A stretch of DNA of 64,000 nucleotides from Corythucha ciliata (taxonomy: Eukaryota > Arthropoda > Insecta > Hemiptera > Tingidae): positions 5,681,009 through 5,745,008 of the forward strand of contig CM075938.1 in assembly GCA_038030265.1 (NCBI GenBank), in the 5' to 3' direction. Both the position numbers and the translations under genes were made by a program. The notes below the pieces were generated by a model. The model was not told the DNA's origin and searched no databases. It was given only the letters and a program-made list of their open reading frames with translations. Below, in pieces: positions 1 to 11,090 of this stretch; positions within the stretch are counted from its first letter, which is position 1; each line of letters begins with the position of its first letter.

Positions 1-2
1 TT

Positions 3-690
3 ATCCCAAAGTTTGATGGGAAAAACGAGGACACGAAAATTTGGATGTCGTTGTACGAAAGAGCGTGTGTCGTCAACAAATGGACTTCCGACGCCTTAAA
101 AATAAACAATCTCGTGTCTAATTTCGTGCCAGGGAGCATAGCCGAGAAGTGGTACCTACTTCTCTCTTCTCGTCGACGAAAATGAGCGGCCTTGGTCTAC
201 TTGGAAGGAAAGTTTTGTGAGCGCTTTCGGTTAAAACATGCTGCAATTAGCTATTCGAGCAAATTCATGGCGGTATAGATGTGGACCTCTTATGGATTAC
301 TACTATGAAAAGCAGAGGCTACTCAACATCTCCTATGGAAATTTGCCTGATCGGGTTTTCAACATCTTCATGATGCTGGGCCTCCCTGAGGACATGCAGA
401 ATCGACTCATATTACAAGAAGTTGAAGGAAAAGAGCAATTGCGCCTCGCCATGGAGAAGCTAAAACCCGACTCCGATTTTGACAAAGGTTCGTCAAAAGG
501 GAAAGCGGTGAGCAATACGACTATTAAAGATAATTTTTCATCGTACTGTGCCTCTATTTCCCCACTATTGACCAAAGAAATACTCGTAAATAATGAAAAA
601 GTTCAAGCTCTTCTTGATACTGGGGCATCTGTTGATCTTATCAGATCCGACATCGCTGAGAAAAATGGGTGGACGATTTTAAGCCTCACC
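3..690 (+). pseudogene. gag-like capsid region plus truncated aspartic protease
   Basis: The first frame (3-182) reads as a gag-type segment with the A-E-K-W-Y pattern typical of retroelement capsids. It shifts near 170 into the frame W-S-T-W-K-E-S-F, is stopped by TAA at 232-234, and continues from the ATG at 238. The downstream part contains the Y-Y-Y-E-K-Q-R-L and L-P-E-D-M-Q gag-like segments. No CCHC zinc knuckle is visible. The protease signature LDTGAS is at about 613-630, followed by only some 20 plausible protease residues before the frame becomes unrelated, so the flap and C-terminal half are missing. In an intact element gag packages RNA and the protease cuts the polyprotein; neither can work here. 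Confidence 0.8.
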
Positions 691-691
691 T

Positions 692-3163
692 TCAGCAATC
701 CCACCGATAGAGGCAAATATTCCTCAGGTTGATTTCAAATTAAACCCCAATTCCCCCGTGGTAAAGAGGAAACCGTATCGCCTCTCACGCGAAAAATTCC
801 AATGGGCATCAAAGAAAATAGCTGAAATGCTGGAAAAAGGAGTTATTCGACGCTCTCAATCTGACTACGCATCACCGTGTGTTATTGTCCCTAAAGCGGA
901 TGGGAGTTGGCGGCTTTGTCAAGATTATAGGGAGATTAACAAACACACTGAGTTGGATCCGTTCCCTTTTCCTATTATCGATGAAATAATTTCCAATCTA
1001 GGAGGATGCAACTATTTCTCAAAGATTGATCTGAAAGATGGTTTTCACCAAGTCCCATTGTCCGAAGACACTAAGCCGTACACGGCATTCGTCCTGCCCT
1101 TCGGGCAATTTGAATTCAATTTTTTACCGTTCGGCCGGAAAAATACGCCTTCGAAATTCCAGCGTGTAATGTCTTTGGTCTTGGACTGCCTATTCAAGGA
1201 TCCCTATATTTGGGTATACATCGACGATATTGTGATTGGTGGTCGAACGAAAGAGGAATGCCAGGCTAAAACAGAAAGTGTGATCAAGCGTCTGGAAACA
1301 GTTGGTCTGATCATCAATACCAAGAAAACCGTTTTCATCCAAGAACAAGTGATTTTTTTAGGAAGAATAATAGACGGTAAAACCAAATCAACCAACGAAG
1401 AATCAGTAGAGAAAATTAAAAAAATTAATCGACCAATAGACCTGCATTCGTTAAGAGTTTTCACGGGTTTGACTGGACACTTTCGGTCTTTTATACGCAA
1501 TTACGCCCATATAGTGAGACCGCTCGATAAACTCAAAACAAAAGGTTAAGTTTTTCAATGGTCACCTGAAGCAGAAAATGCGTTTCAAGTCCTCAAAACC
1601 GTGATTTCGTCGAATCCAGTCCTGCAGCTTCCTGATTGGAACTTAAACTTCGAAGTCTGCACGGATGCTTCTAATTACGGCTGCGGTGCAATTTTATACC
1701 AGAGAAACGCAGCGAATCCTAAAAGTCAACAACTTCGGGTCATTGCGTACTATTCACACACTTTTACGAAAGCAGAGTGTAACTATTCCGTCACTGACAA
1801 AGAAGGATTAGCTGTCGTAAAGGCAATTGAGTACTTCAGAACTTATCTAGAGGGCCGCCGATTCGTTGTCCACACCGACCACCAAGCCTTGAGTTTTATT
1901 ATGAACCTGAAGGAACCGAAAGGTCGATTGGGCAGGTGGCAGGTGTTTTTAATGGGATTCGACTTGATCATCAACCATCGCTCAGGAAAAGAATTGGAAG
2001 ATGCCGACGCTATTTCTCGACTGTGCCTCGATGTTGTTCCCTCACCGGTTAATGCAACCCACAAGTGCGGTGAAAGAAGAGAGGTGAAGCCTGAGAACAT
2101 ATCAGAAATTCTTCGGACATAACATGACGATCCAGATTCCGGAGGGCACGATGGATTTCTGCGCACATATTTGAAAGTGAGACAGCGATTTTATTGGCCG
2201 AAGATGAAGTCAGTTATTCATCGGTATGTCAAAAGTTGTCCGATTTGTCAAATTGCCAAATTTAAGTTTCGGCCAAAACCAGACGTTATGGTCATACCGG
2301 AGGTATCAAAGGTCCCGTTCGAACATGTTCACATAGATTTCGCCGCGTTATCGAAAAAGAAAGAAGGACAAAAGACCACGCGATCTTTCTTCGTCTTAGT
2401 GGATGAAAACTCAAAATTCACCTTCACGAAAGCAATGCGAAAAAGTGCAAGGGCAGTGGTTAATTATTTTACGAAACTTCCTTTTATCGACAAAGTGAAG
2501 AGAATAACTTCCGATAACGGTTCACAATTTACGTCGACGCTTCTGGAAAGGTTTGCTTCAGAGAAAGGCATTAAATTGATCAAAAGTTCTCCCTACCATC
2601 CCGAGGGAAACGGCTTAGTTGAAAGAAAAATTCGAGACATCAAGCAATTCATATCCCTATAAACGTCGTTTCGAGGAGGATGGAAAGCCTGTTTAGAATC
2701 TGCAACCAACCATCTCAACCGATCATTCTCTACAAGTATTGGGTGTTCACCTCATTACAAAGCTTTCGGTACTACGTCACTATTTCCGGCTGATCACCGT
2801 TATAACATTACCCCTGAAATGGTTCAAGAAAAACTGCCAAATGAGGAAACCCAGAAGAAGTACCGTATCAACATGAAAAATAATTTTGATCGTCGTCATC
2901 ACTCCCAACGTTTGCCTTCACTACAGAAGGGAATGCTTATTCTTGTTCAAACGCCAAACAATGTGAAGGGTTCTAACGTAAAAGGACCGTATAAAATCAC
3001 ACATGTAACGTTTTTCAATGGAGCTCCGAAAACAATACATTATGCCGAAAACGATGGTTCCATAAGAAAGGCACCGATCAAAAATGTCCTCCCATATCAC
3101 TCCAGGAGAAATGTAAACTTCAAAAGAAGGGGAAAATGTAATGAGCCTTATTCTAAAAAGTGA
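692..3163 (+). pseudogene. pol: reverse transcriptase, RNase H and integrase, three in-frame stops
   Basis: One reading frame runs from about 692 to 3163, broken only by TAA at 1547-1549, 2120-2122 and 2660-2662. RT is at about 758-1560, with the catalytic YIDD at 1217-1228; the usual P-F-G-L motif reads L-P-F-G-R. RNase H is at about 1600-2030, starting with C-T-D-A-S and including H-T-D-H. Integrase is at about 2130-2700, with the His/Cys zinc-binding pattern ending C-P-I-C near 2240 and the D, D, E residues in H-I-D-F, S-D-N-G-S-Q-F and G-L-V-E-R. A tail with G-P-Y-K-I follows (about 2985-3000), as in gypsy integrases. Enzyme residues are intact, so the stops are the main damage. Confidence 0.92.
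3122..3136 (+). other. polypurine tract (plus-strand primer site)
   Basis: Fifteen purines lie directly before the TG that opens the 3' LTR, inside the last codons of pol. This is the standard position for the plus-strand priming tract of an LTR retrotransposon. Confidence 0.8.
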
Positions 3164-3254
3164 AGCTCATATATAATATGTTTTCTACAAATGATTTAAA
3201 AAAGAAAAATAAAAAGAGTCTTGTCTTGTCTTGCCCTATTTATTGTCTGTTACA
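3137..3254 (+). repeat. 3' LTR, about 118 bp
   Basis: The segment starts TGTAA immediately after the polypurine tract and ends TTACA, so the two ends are exact inverted complements. It holds a TATATAA box at about 3170-3176 and an AATAAA signal at 3208-3213. It begins before the pol stop codon, so pol overlaps the LTR. The 5' LTR lies outside the window, so the boundaries rest on the terminal inverted repeat and the tract. 118 bp is short for a gypsy LTR but known in some branches. Confidence 0.7.
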
Positions 3255-4177
3255 CTATAAGGGCCAGAATTCAGAAACCAATTGTTTCCTGCAGGAAGCT
3301 CAATAAAATCTGTTATCTGCCGATGTTTTGCTTGAATGTTTGAAACTAGTCCACAGTATATGTTTTCAAATAATCATCGCCTAGTATGTTGGTGCAACAT
3401 TAGGGACTGAGTTAGGAAAGAACAACTATACGTTTTGGTGTTGGAGGTGGGTTATTGTCAATCAATAACGATGGGTTGTATTCGACTCATTTCAATGTCA
3501 TTGTGTTTTCGGCTTCCGTAATAAAAGCAATGTGTTTTTATTGAGCTCAAAAACGTCCGTAACAGCACGGATCAAACCGCATGTATATGATCGGCAAGCT
3601 CATCTCCCCTCCTTTGTTATTCGAATCCATAAATGACGGGGTGTAACTCTGTTTTAATGACCATGGGATTTCAGGCAAGAATGGAATAACTATACCTAGG
3701 TACTTGTTAATCTCACCCTCTTCATTTCGCTGATGCCACGAACTCGCTGCTTTGCCCCCCCCCCCAGGAGGAGGTGGAGGAGCGAACAGTGTATTATCAT
3801 CATTCCAGCCGCCAATGAGCGATTTTCTCAATTTCAGCAGTGAATTTGACGATTGTTGAATTGGTGTTTTTTCTCGATTTTGTCCGCGCGAAGTTGTCTT
3901 TAGAAACCGAGAATGGGCGTTTTACATATTCACCTGCTAATTGGTGCCAGTCCATGAAGGGTATGTAAAGGCGGCTTATATTACTTCTAAGAAATAAGAA
4001 CTCTTTTTGTGTCCATCACTGCAACTGCGTGCCCTCATTTATGCTATCGCGGTTTTGTGCACTATCCGGCGTAACCGTTCATCCATTCTTGACAATTTCA
4101 TACTTGTGAGGTTCTAGTCATTTAAGATAGTAATATGGGTGTTCACGTGCGTGATGTGCATGCGTGTGGATGATCCT
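3255..4177. other. anonymous intergenic sequence
   Basis: No convincing coding region or RNA gene. A run of 11 C occurs at 3755-3765. Open frames here show no recognisable motif and are probably chance. Confidence 0.5.
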
Positions 4178-5068
4178 GGGAGCCTGTTCTGTAAAGTTAG
4201 CAACAGTCAAAACGATAGTTGATAGTGACAGTCGATTGTGGTGTTGTTATCAACTGTCGTTTTCTACATGTCGAGATCGTTTTGTGTGTTGGTGTCCCGA
4301 TCTGTCAGCTATGACTGAAGAAGTTTCATTGCTACTTAAGGACGAAAATAATAGCAATTGGAGAACCACAATCCTGCTAATTCGAGAAAAAAAGTCAATC
4401 CAAATATGGATAGACGTAAAAAATAAGCAACTTACAGTGTTAGCTCGCTTGAAAAGACATTATTTTCCTTTTTTCTTAAGATTAGAATGTCGCCATACGA
4501 GGAGGCCATAGGCCCTTTAGTTTTGTTGACCGTATCCCCGAGGTCCTTGTTCGTTGGGACGGGCCCCTAGATCACGAGTTTCCCTTGCCATCGGCCATTT
4601 ACGTCTCTTGGAAAATTCTCGAGAACGAGAATTTTCCAACAATATCACGGAAATACGCGAAAGTGTCACTATCGGCACTCAATCCACAGCGATTACGAAA
4701 AAGTTGAGGGAGGCGGTAACGTCTGAGTTTAGGGGCACTTTTCCACGTCCACCCTCGACAAAACACAATGCACAATCTGTTGCAGCTAGCGGCATCAAAT
4801 GACAATGATGGAAAACAAAGTCAAAGAAATAAACTCAAAAAAGTACACAGATTGAATCATCCTTCCTTCTTATCAACTGCCGGTTTCTTTAACAACACCC
4901 TCGAGGAGCTGGTTTGATACCACGACCAAATCCTAACTCATGACGCATAACTACATTTCAAGTAGTGTTGTTTTCATACAGAAAATCTCAAGGTGACGTC
5001 ATCACTATTGACTGTTGCTATATCAAGAGTTGTTTTCAACAGTTGTTAACTTTACAGAACAGGCCCCC
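4178..5068. mobile_element. non-autonomous TIR element, about 890 bp
   Basis: The left end (4178-4206) and the reverse complement of the right end (5040-5068) share a repeat of about 29 bp with a few mismatches; the core CCTGTTCTGTAAAGTTA is identical. Subterminal AACTGT/AACTG motifs occur on both sides. The body carries no transposase-like frame. No clear target duplication is seen. Probably a MITE-class DNA transposon, family unknown. Confidence 0.65.
4610..4637. repeat. perfect 12-bp-stem hairpin
   Basis: GGAAAATTCTCG and its exact complement flank a 4-nt AGAA loop, near the middle of the 4178-5068 TIR element. It could form a stable cruciform or RNA hairpin; no function is known. Confidence 0.75.
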
Positions 5069-8000
5069 TGGACTGCACACTACGTAAAATAATATCAAGC
5101 TATTGTTCGGATGGGCGCTTGTAAACTGTAATTTCGTATCAAATGATGTAACGATTTTATTTTTTTGTTCAATAAATGAACAATTTGAGGGGTTCTACCC
5201 TAAAAATGAGTTGCAGTTCAGAGGAAGTGTCTTCAAAAAAATACAAATAAAATGAAGTGAAGCCCCGGGTCTTAAGGAAGCGGATCTAAAAGAGGATGAT
5301 TGCGGCGTAGGCTTAACCCAGGAAATCGGCGTGGGTAGGATGGAAGTGGAGGAAGATTCGAGTCTTTTGTATAAACGAGAGTGTCCCCAGAAGAACGAGT
5401 CCTTCTTATTGATGTATTCTTTGGATTGCTTTTGATTCCCTTTTTACTTCACCCTCGTCACGCAATTTATTTCTTTTTTTCCAGAGAAAGTCTTTTCTTC
5501 TCATCAAAAAGGTTCCCTTAAATTTTATCTTTCCGAGTTCTTTTATTTTATTTTTTTTATTTTTTTTATCCTGAAAAAAGGTCGACCATTTTCATTTTCA
5601 AGTTACAGATGAAATAATAGATGCTCGGGACCATGCGGCACACCGCGCCGTTTTCCTTTATCATTCGTTGTCCGTTGTTCACGCATTTATCAACCCACAC
5701 ACCCTCGCGTAAGAGCGGAATTCTCTTAAATCAATGTGCTTCACCGGGTGGATAACCAAATTTTTCCGTCACCAGCAAAAACTATTCAGCTATTATCGTT
5801 CATCTCGGTATGTTTCAAAATAAAGCTTATTCAGCACGTGGAGTGTTTTAAATTGGAAAGGGCAGAATTATTGCACGACCAGGAGTGCGGGTGCTATACG
5901 CTCTTTGAATATTCATGAACCAATCGATGTTTTCTCATTCTCATTTTATCCAAATCTCTTTCGGGATTGAACCTGAATAGCTCCTTGACGAAAGAATTAA
6001 GATTATTATTCGTCTGAATAAAGGAAACTGAGAGAATAACCATTTGAGTTCCCCGTCTTCTTCACAATGAATGATAGATAGCTCGCAATGATTGGCAGAA
6101 CAATGAAAGGCAATACTTCTCATTTAATTTTTACCAACTCTACTATGCCTTCATCGATTCTCATTTTTCTTGATTTGAACTCGAACCGAATAAACCAAAC
6201 CGAATAAAAGAGACGAAGGAGAAAAATTATTCTGATTCAAAATTCTGGGCCAAGATTCAACCATATTTTGATTTATCGCTGCTTTACAGGCACTTGCGTT
6301 TTCCTCTCACTTATCTTCGTCCGCACATGATACAAATTTCTCCTATTTCTTTTCTTTAGCACGAGGCACGTTCTTAAGTCTAAACCCGAACCATTTCCTA
6401 TATCATCTCAATTACTCACTTTGCGTCTATCCCCCTCATGGCTTCCTTTTATCGTTTGTCTCGGTTATTTCCCAAGAGAGCCCAAGACTTGTGGGGTTAC
6501 GAAGGAGGGGGATAGTGTGGAGCCAGAGGACTTCACCTTGATAAACGTTCTAATCCAATGGGAAGGTAGATCGTATGCACGAGCCGCACAGAAAGGGCTT
6601 GAGTTCATTAGTCCAAAGCTGAGCTATATGACGTAAAACTTCTGTCGGAGACGAGCATATAGTGTCTGGCTTTAACAATAGTCCGAACGAAGCAAAGAGG
6701 AATTTACGGAGTAACTTTGTTAACCTTTTGATCCCTTAAATGGGCGGAAAATACTTCTGCTACAAAATTTCCTAAAATCTCTTGTTTGTGTATTGTACAA
6801 CTGCAAATCCTACAATGACTTGGCACTTTATAGACCATCATCATGTAAATACTGAAAAGCGCTAGCAAATGGAAAATTCGGTTTCCCTTCTACTAATCAT
6901 CTAAACCCGGATAATATTATCCCTAAAATTCATTATTGTTTTATCTTTTTGGCCCGACAAGTGTTTATAGCTTTAAAGAGAATAGCTCTAAGCACTGAAT
7001 GCGAGAGAATAAAGGTAAAACTGCGAGAGAATAAAAGGTAAAGAAACTGTTGACAAAATGAGATGGTTGCTAGCCCGTTCTTCTGATTTTCATTCTTTTA
7101 TAGTTGGAAAACCTCCTTCTTTTCACCGCTTCCTACGTTTTCTTAGTTCGTTTCGTAGGTATACTCCCGCTACCTATTCATTATGGAACGTATACTGTCG
7201 TCCCACGAGAAATGAAACCATTTTTATGCCTCTCACCCTTAAATTGAACTATGAAATCATTCGTCGATTCCTGGAAAAGCGTATACGTCTCTCCGCGGAT
7301 TCGGTCGTTTTTACCCACTGAGATAAATGTAAACTAGAGTGTCTACAAATTTTAAATGGCGGATGGTCGATTAAACCAATGAGAGAGGTGAGGGGGAAGG
7401 AGCAGACGCAGACTGCGAGGATAAAATAAAGGGCAATAAGTCGGCGTGCTGAACAGATGCATGAATGGCTCTTTCCAGACACAAAAGCAATAAAGACTTA
7501 TAGAGCGTGAAGAGGTATCCAGCTGTTTATAAAAGTCGCCTTTTATTATCATTATTCGAAAATGATAATGAAAGTGCTGCGAGGAGGGGGAAGATCTTTG
7601 TCAGAAATTTCGGGTTTCGCCTTATAATTCGTCAAACTCTTGTGTGAGTCGATCCTAATGCTTAAATTAACTTTATTGTCAGACATTCCAGTTGTGAATA
7701 TAGTATTTTCCATTCTACATGATTTGAGGGCAGAACTTTTTAGTTCTCGTTCTCCCATACTGGTCCCGGGGAACCACCATTTTTAAAACATTAACGATAA
7801 ATTTAGGTATAACTTAACAAATTCATTAAATAACTAAATAAGTAATTGCAAATAAATTAAGGAGGTAACGCTATATGTATGTATAATAGAAATTTTATTT
7901 AGGTCATGAGATCCCTCTAGGTATTGCATTTTCCAACATTCTCGTCGAAATCAGCTCCGCTGAGGTAATTTCTGCCCGATATACGAGCAGATTAGAGTGG

Positions 8001-8071
8001 CCGCTCAATCCGTGACGAAGGCGTTCGTAGTTGTCCCGAATATTGCGACCTAAGGAACGGCTGTAATCCTC
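5069..8071. other. anonymous AT-rich intergenic sequence
   Basis: No coding region or RNA gene can be supported. The stretch contains T-rich runs (5459-5580) and scattered short frames without motifs. A 58-residue open frame on the minus strand at about 7908-8075 lacks a start and a recognisable family. Confidence 0.5.
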
Positions 8072-8400
8072 GTATTTCACTCTTCAAACTCCAATTTCGC
8101 GGATTTGGCACTTGAATAAATCAATTTCGAGGATTTGGCTTTTCAATAAATCAATTTCATGGATTTGGAATCAATTTCGGGAATTAACCCGGGCAGAGCC
8201 AAAAACTTTGCGGATTATTGGCACTCGGAGAATCTTATTTTTTTGTATTTTGCTCGTTCAAAAAGAAAATTTCGCGGAACGGCACGTCAGAAACCAATTT
8301 CGTGGGTGTGACTCTTTCAGAAACTAAATTCGCATATTCAAAACCCAAATTCACGGATTTGGTTCATTCAAAACTGAGGCCCTTCATCGTGATCATCTTG
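8072..8400. repeat. degenerate 30-bp tandem repeat array
   Basis: Successive units share a GGATTTGGC and AATTTCGCGG pattern; the two best-preserved neighbours (about 8098-8157) are 30 bp each. Later units are strongly diverged and vary in length. The AATTTCGCGG core links this array to those near 62.2 kb, and more loosely to the AATTCGCGG arrays elsewhere in the window. Confidence 0.65.
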
Positions 8401-8847
8401 CTCACTCATCCCGCGAGTACACTACGACTAATGCGAGACAATTGACGCAAAGCCAAATAAAAAATTGCTTTAAACAATAAAAACAACAACAAGAATGAAA
8501 CGAAAAGAAAATTGATTTTTTTTTTTATAATGAGATAAACATTATTGTCAATGTTGACATCACAGTTATGTGTATCAGTATTATAGTAATTTATAATTAA
8601 TTTACATGATACATGCCCTAGGTGCAGCCCATTGGCTGTCCTACATCAGTACATACTATGAGTAGGTTAACATAAATATATATTTAAACAGCGTTAGTTT
8701 GTAAGTACTTAAAGTTGGATTTTATAACAAAGTGAACACGTGAGATAGATAATTCTGTAAGTAGATAACAATAGATAGGGTTAAAAAAATAGGATTTGAC
8801 AACAAAATTAACATTATGTAGGCGGGATAGTAATAGATGGAGATGGA

Positions 8848-10379
8848 TTAATCGATCAGCTGATCCTGTGGCCTTTTCCTCTTAAGCCGTCTTCTTTCTG
8901 GTGGTGGAGGTGGGTTCTGTGGGATGCTAGCAATCAGCGAGTTTTCATGTTCTGCCATTTTTGTGTTTAGTCTCCTGTATGAGTTCTGGATCACTTCCTG
9001 TACGGTGGATATACCCAGGTCATTGTGCAGGGTTGAGTTGCGAATGTACCAGGGAGCTCCAGTTATGATACGTAAAACTCGATTTTGTGTCACCTGTATT
9101 TTCTTTATATGGCTTGCAGCAGCGGATCCCCATAGTCCACATGAGTACTCCCAGATTGGCCGGATTATGGATAGGTAGAGCAGCCGCTTTGTAGATAAGC
9201 TTAATGGGGAACGATCAAGTAGGAGGGGCTTGAGTTGGTGAATTCTCTTTCTTATTTTGTTGACCAAATATTTTATGTGGGTTTCCCAGGTCAGCGTCTT
9301 GTCCAAGAAGACACCCAGGTAGCGAACCTTCGTGTCCTGTGGCATTGGATTGTTGTTGATGTGGAGGATACCCTGAAAGTTGGTTCTTCGCTTGGTGAAT
9401 GGGATCACGATAGACTTTGAGGAGTTCATTTTCACTCTCCACTTTGAGCACCAGTTGCTGGTTGTATCAAGTGTGGATTGGGTTTTGATGGCTGCTTCCT
9501 CAAAGGAGTCGTCCACTTGAAGGATAGCCACATCATCTGTAATTTGTGCGAGTGTTGCGCTTTCCATTTGAGGCAGGTCATTTGTATATATAAGGTATAG
9601 GAATGGTGCAAGGACGCTCCCCTGGGCAACTCCTGCTAGTATTGGCTTGGAGTAGGATACAGCGTTCTTGTATCTCACTGAGAAAGTCCTTTCTGCTAGG
9701 TACGATTGGATAAGTCTGTAGTGCGTGTCTGGTAGGTAGGGTTTGATTTTATAGAGGAGGCTTTCATGCACTACCTTGTCAAAACATTTCTCCGTGTCAA
9801 GGAAAACACCCAAGCAAACCTTCTTTGATTCAAAAGTTTCCAGGATCTGGTCTATTACTCGGTGTAGCTGCATGGGGCAGCTATGGGACGGTCTAAAGCC
9901 GAACTGTGTGTCTGGAATTAGCGCGTTTAGGTGTTCGAGGAGTTTAGGTAGTAGAAGTCTCTCGAATAGCTTAGAAAAGATGGGTAAGAGGCTGATTGGC
10001 CGATAGCTGTGAGGGTCGTTGCTTCTCTTGTTGGGTTTTTTAATCACACCTACCTCGGCATGTTTCCATTTCCTTGGTATGTGGGTCGTTCTCAGCATAG
10101 CGTTGAAAATTTGTGTCAATAGGACAATACCTTTCCGTGGTAGGTTTTTTATTAGTTGAGGGGTAATGAGGTCGGCACCAGGAGATTTTTTACTAGCGGT
10201 TCTGTTTATTACGTTTACGGGATGAGGAACGTTATGTGAGGTGCAAGTTTGGTTTCGGATAGAAGAATCATATCGATATTGTGATGTTGTAGGTACAGAG
10301 TTAGTTCGTGGATTTTGTTTCCAATTCCGCGGCAGTTCAAAGTGCTGATTCGCAAGTTGTTAATAGTATGTACAGCCAT
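8848..10379 (-). pseudogene. LINE ORF2: endonuclease remnant fused by deletion to reverse transcriptase
   Basis: ORF2 starts with ATG at 10379-10377, one base after the ORF1 stop. About 55 residues are an apurinic-type endonuclease N-terminus (L-N-C-R-G-I-G-N-K and L-L-S-E-T-K-L). The frame stops at about 10220, where it abuts sequence from the linker before RT (K-K-S-P-G-A-D) in another frame, so most of the endonuclease is deleted. RT is then open to 8848: F-L-D-T-E-K-C-F-D, A-G-V-A-Q-G-S-V-L and the catalytic box I-T-D-D (9527-9543), where Jockey elements normally have F-A-D-D. The C-terminal thumb region and a basic R-R-L-K-R-K-R tail are present. In an intact element it nicks target DNA and primes cDNA synthesis there. 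Confidence 0.9.
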
Positions 10380-10380
10380 T

Positions 10381-11080
10381 TTATATTTTAAGTAGTTTGG
10401 GAAGGATTCGGGCGAACATTTCGATCAATGGCGTGAGTGTGGCGAGTAGTTTATCAATTTTGTGGTACAGCTGCTCAGGCGAGAAGGGTGAAAGGGTGGT
10501 TGCACTGGCATACGTTTTGTTACCGGGTAGAGGGGGATACTCAACACTTTGAGAAGTATCATTTGAAATGTGATTAGAGTACAGGTTTGTAGGTGGAGGA
10601 TTTTGGAGTTTGGACTTGTCAATTGTCCACTTGGTCCCCTTCGGAGGATTTTGCATTACTTTGTGGACTGGACACCCTTTGTAGTTTGCCGTGTGCTGAC
10701 CTTTACAGTTTACGCAGATAGAGGGAGTACTTGTAGGTTTGGTGCATTGATCTGATGAATGATTGGAATCGCACTTTACGCATTTTGGTAGGTTTTTGCA
10801 ATAGTTTTTCGAGTGGCCATAGGCTTGGCATCTCAAACATTGGACCACAGATCTCCTTGGTTTGGGAGGTTCGACTTTCACTTTACAGTAGAATAGGTCG
10901 GTAAGGGAATATATTTTCGGATTATCCGTGTTGGGTGCCAAGTCGAGAAAGAATAGCGGGAGTGGGGATTTCGTGACTGGATGGTGTACAGGAATCATTT
11001 GAACAGAGTTGAATCCCTTTTCTTTTAATTCTTTTAGCATTGATTCAAAATCGCACGTTGCGTTCAGTTTTTAGCTGGAA
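10381..11080 (-). pseudogene. LINE ORF1 (gag-like nucleic-acid-binding protein), 5' damaged
   Basis: From the ATG at 11040 an open frame of 219 codons ends TAA at 10383-10381. Residues 1-66 resemble the domain preceding the knuckles in Jockey ORF1 proteins. Three CCHC knuckles follow at C68-C81, C87-C99 and C109-C123, spaced C-x2-C-x3/4-H-x4/5-C. The tail is proline-rich with a hydrophobic end. Upstream, in another frame (about 11043-11085), T-F-Q-L-K-T-E-R matches the start of the same domain, so a short internal deletion shifted the frame; the ATG at 11040 is not the original start. Such proteins bind the element RNA and act as a nucleic acid chaperone. Confidence 0.85.
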
Positions 11081-11090
11081 CGTGTTGATG

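Larger units (their letters stand above)
1..3254 (+). mobile_element. Ty3/gypsy-like LTR retrotransposon, 5' end outside window
   Basis: Gag-like sequence, an aspartic protease start, reverse transcriptase, RNase H, integrase, a polypurine tract and a short 3' LTR follow one another in the usual Ty3/gypsy order (RT before integrase, which excludes Ty1/copia). The 5' LTR and the start of gag lie left of the window. The copy is dead: gag has a frameshift near 170 and an in-frame TAA, much of the protease and the linker to RT is missing near 660-700, and pol carries three in-frame TAA stops. Pol otherwise keeps a single frame for almost 2.5 kb, so inactivation looks fairly recent. The short LTR recalls the Mag branch, but this is inference. 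Confidence 0.93.
8516..11090 (-). mobile_element. Jockey-type non-LTR retrotransposon, internally deleted
   Basis: Minus strand, in order: ORF1 with three CCHC knuckles, one intervening base, ORF2 with an endonuclease start joined by deletion to reverse transcriptase, a 3' UTR of about 320 bp, and a poly(A) tail (T11 on the plus strand at 8516-8526). ORF order, CCHC gag and RT type fit the Jockey clade. The 5' part is truncated near 11090. ORF1 has lost a block near its start and ORF2 most of its endonuclease, so the copy is non-autonomous. A related tail lies at 35921-36280. Confidence 0.92.

Noticed and set aside
232..2662. Reassigned genetic code (TAA as sense) suggested by TAA-only stops in the retroelement
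   Set aside because: The LINE ORF1 ends on TAA exactly one base before the ORF2 start, other frames use TAA normally, and no other gene reads through TAA; decay is simpler.
7908..8075. 58-residue open frame on the minus strand with protein-like composition
   Set aside because: No start codon, no recognisable family, no splice signals that fit; too short to support.
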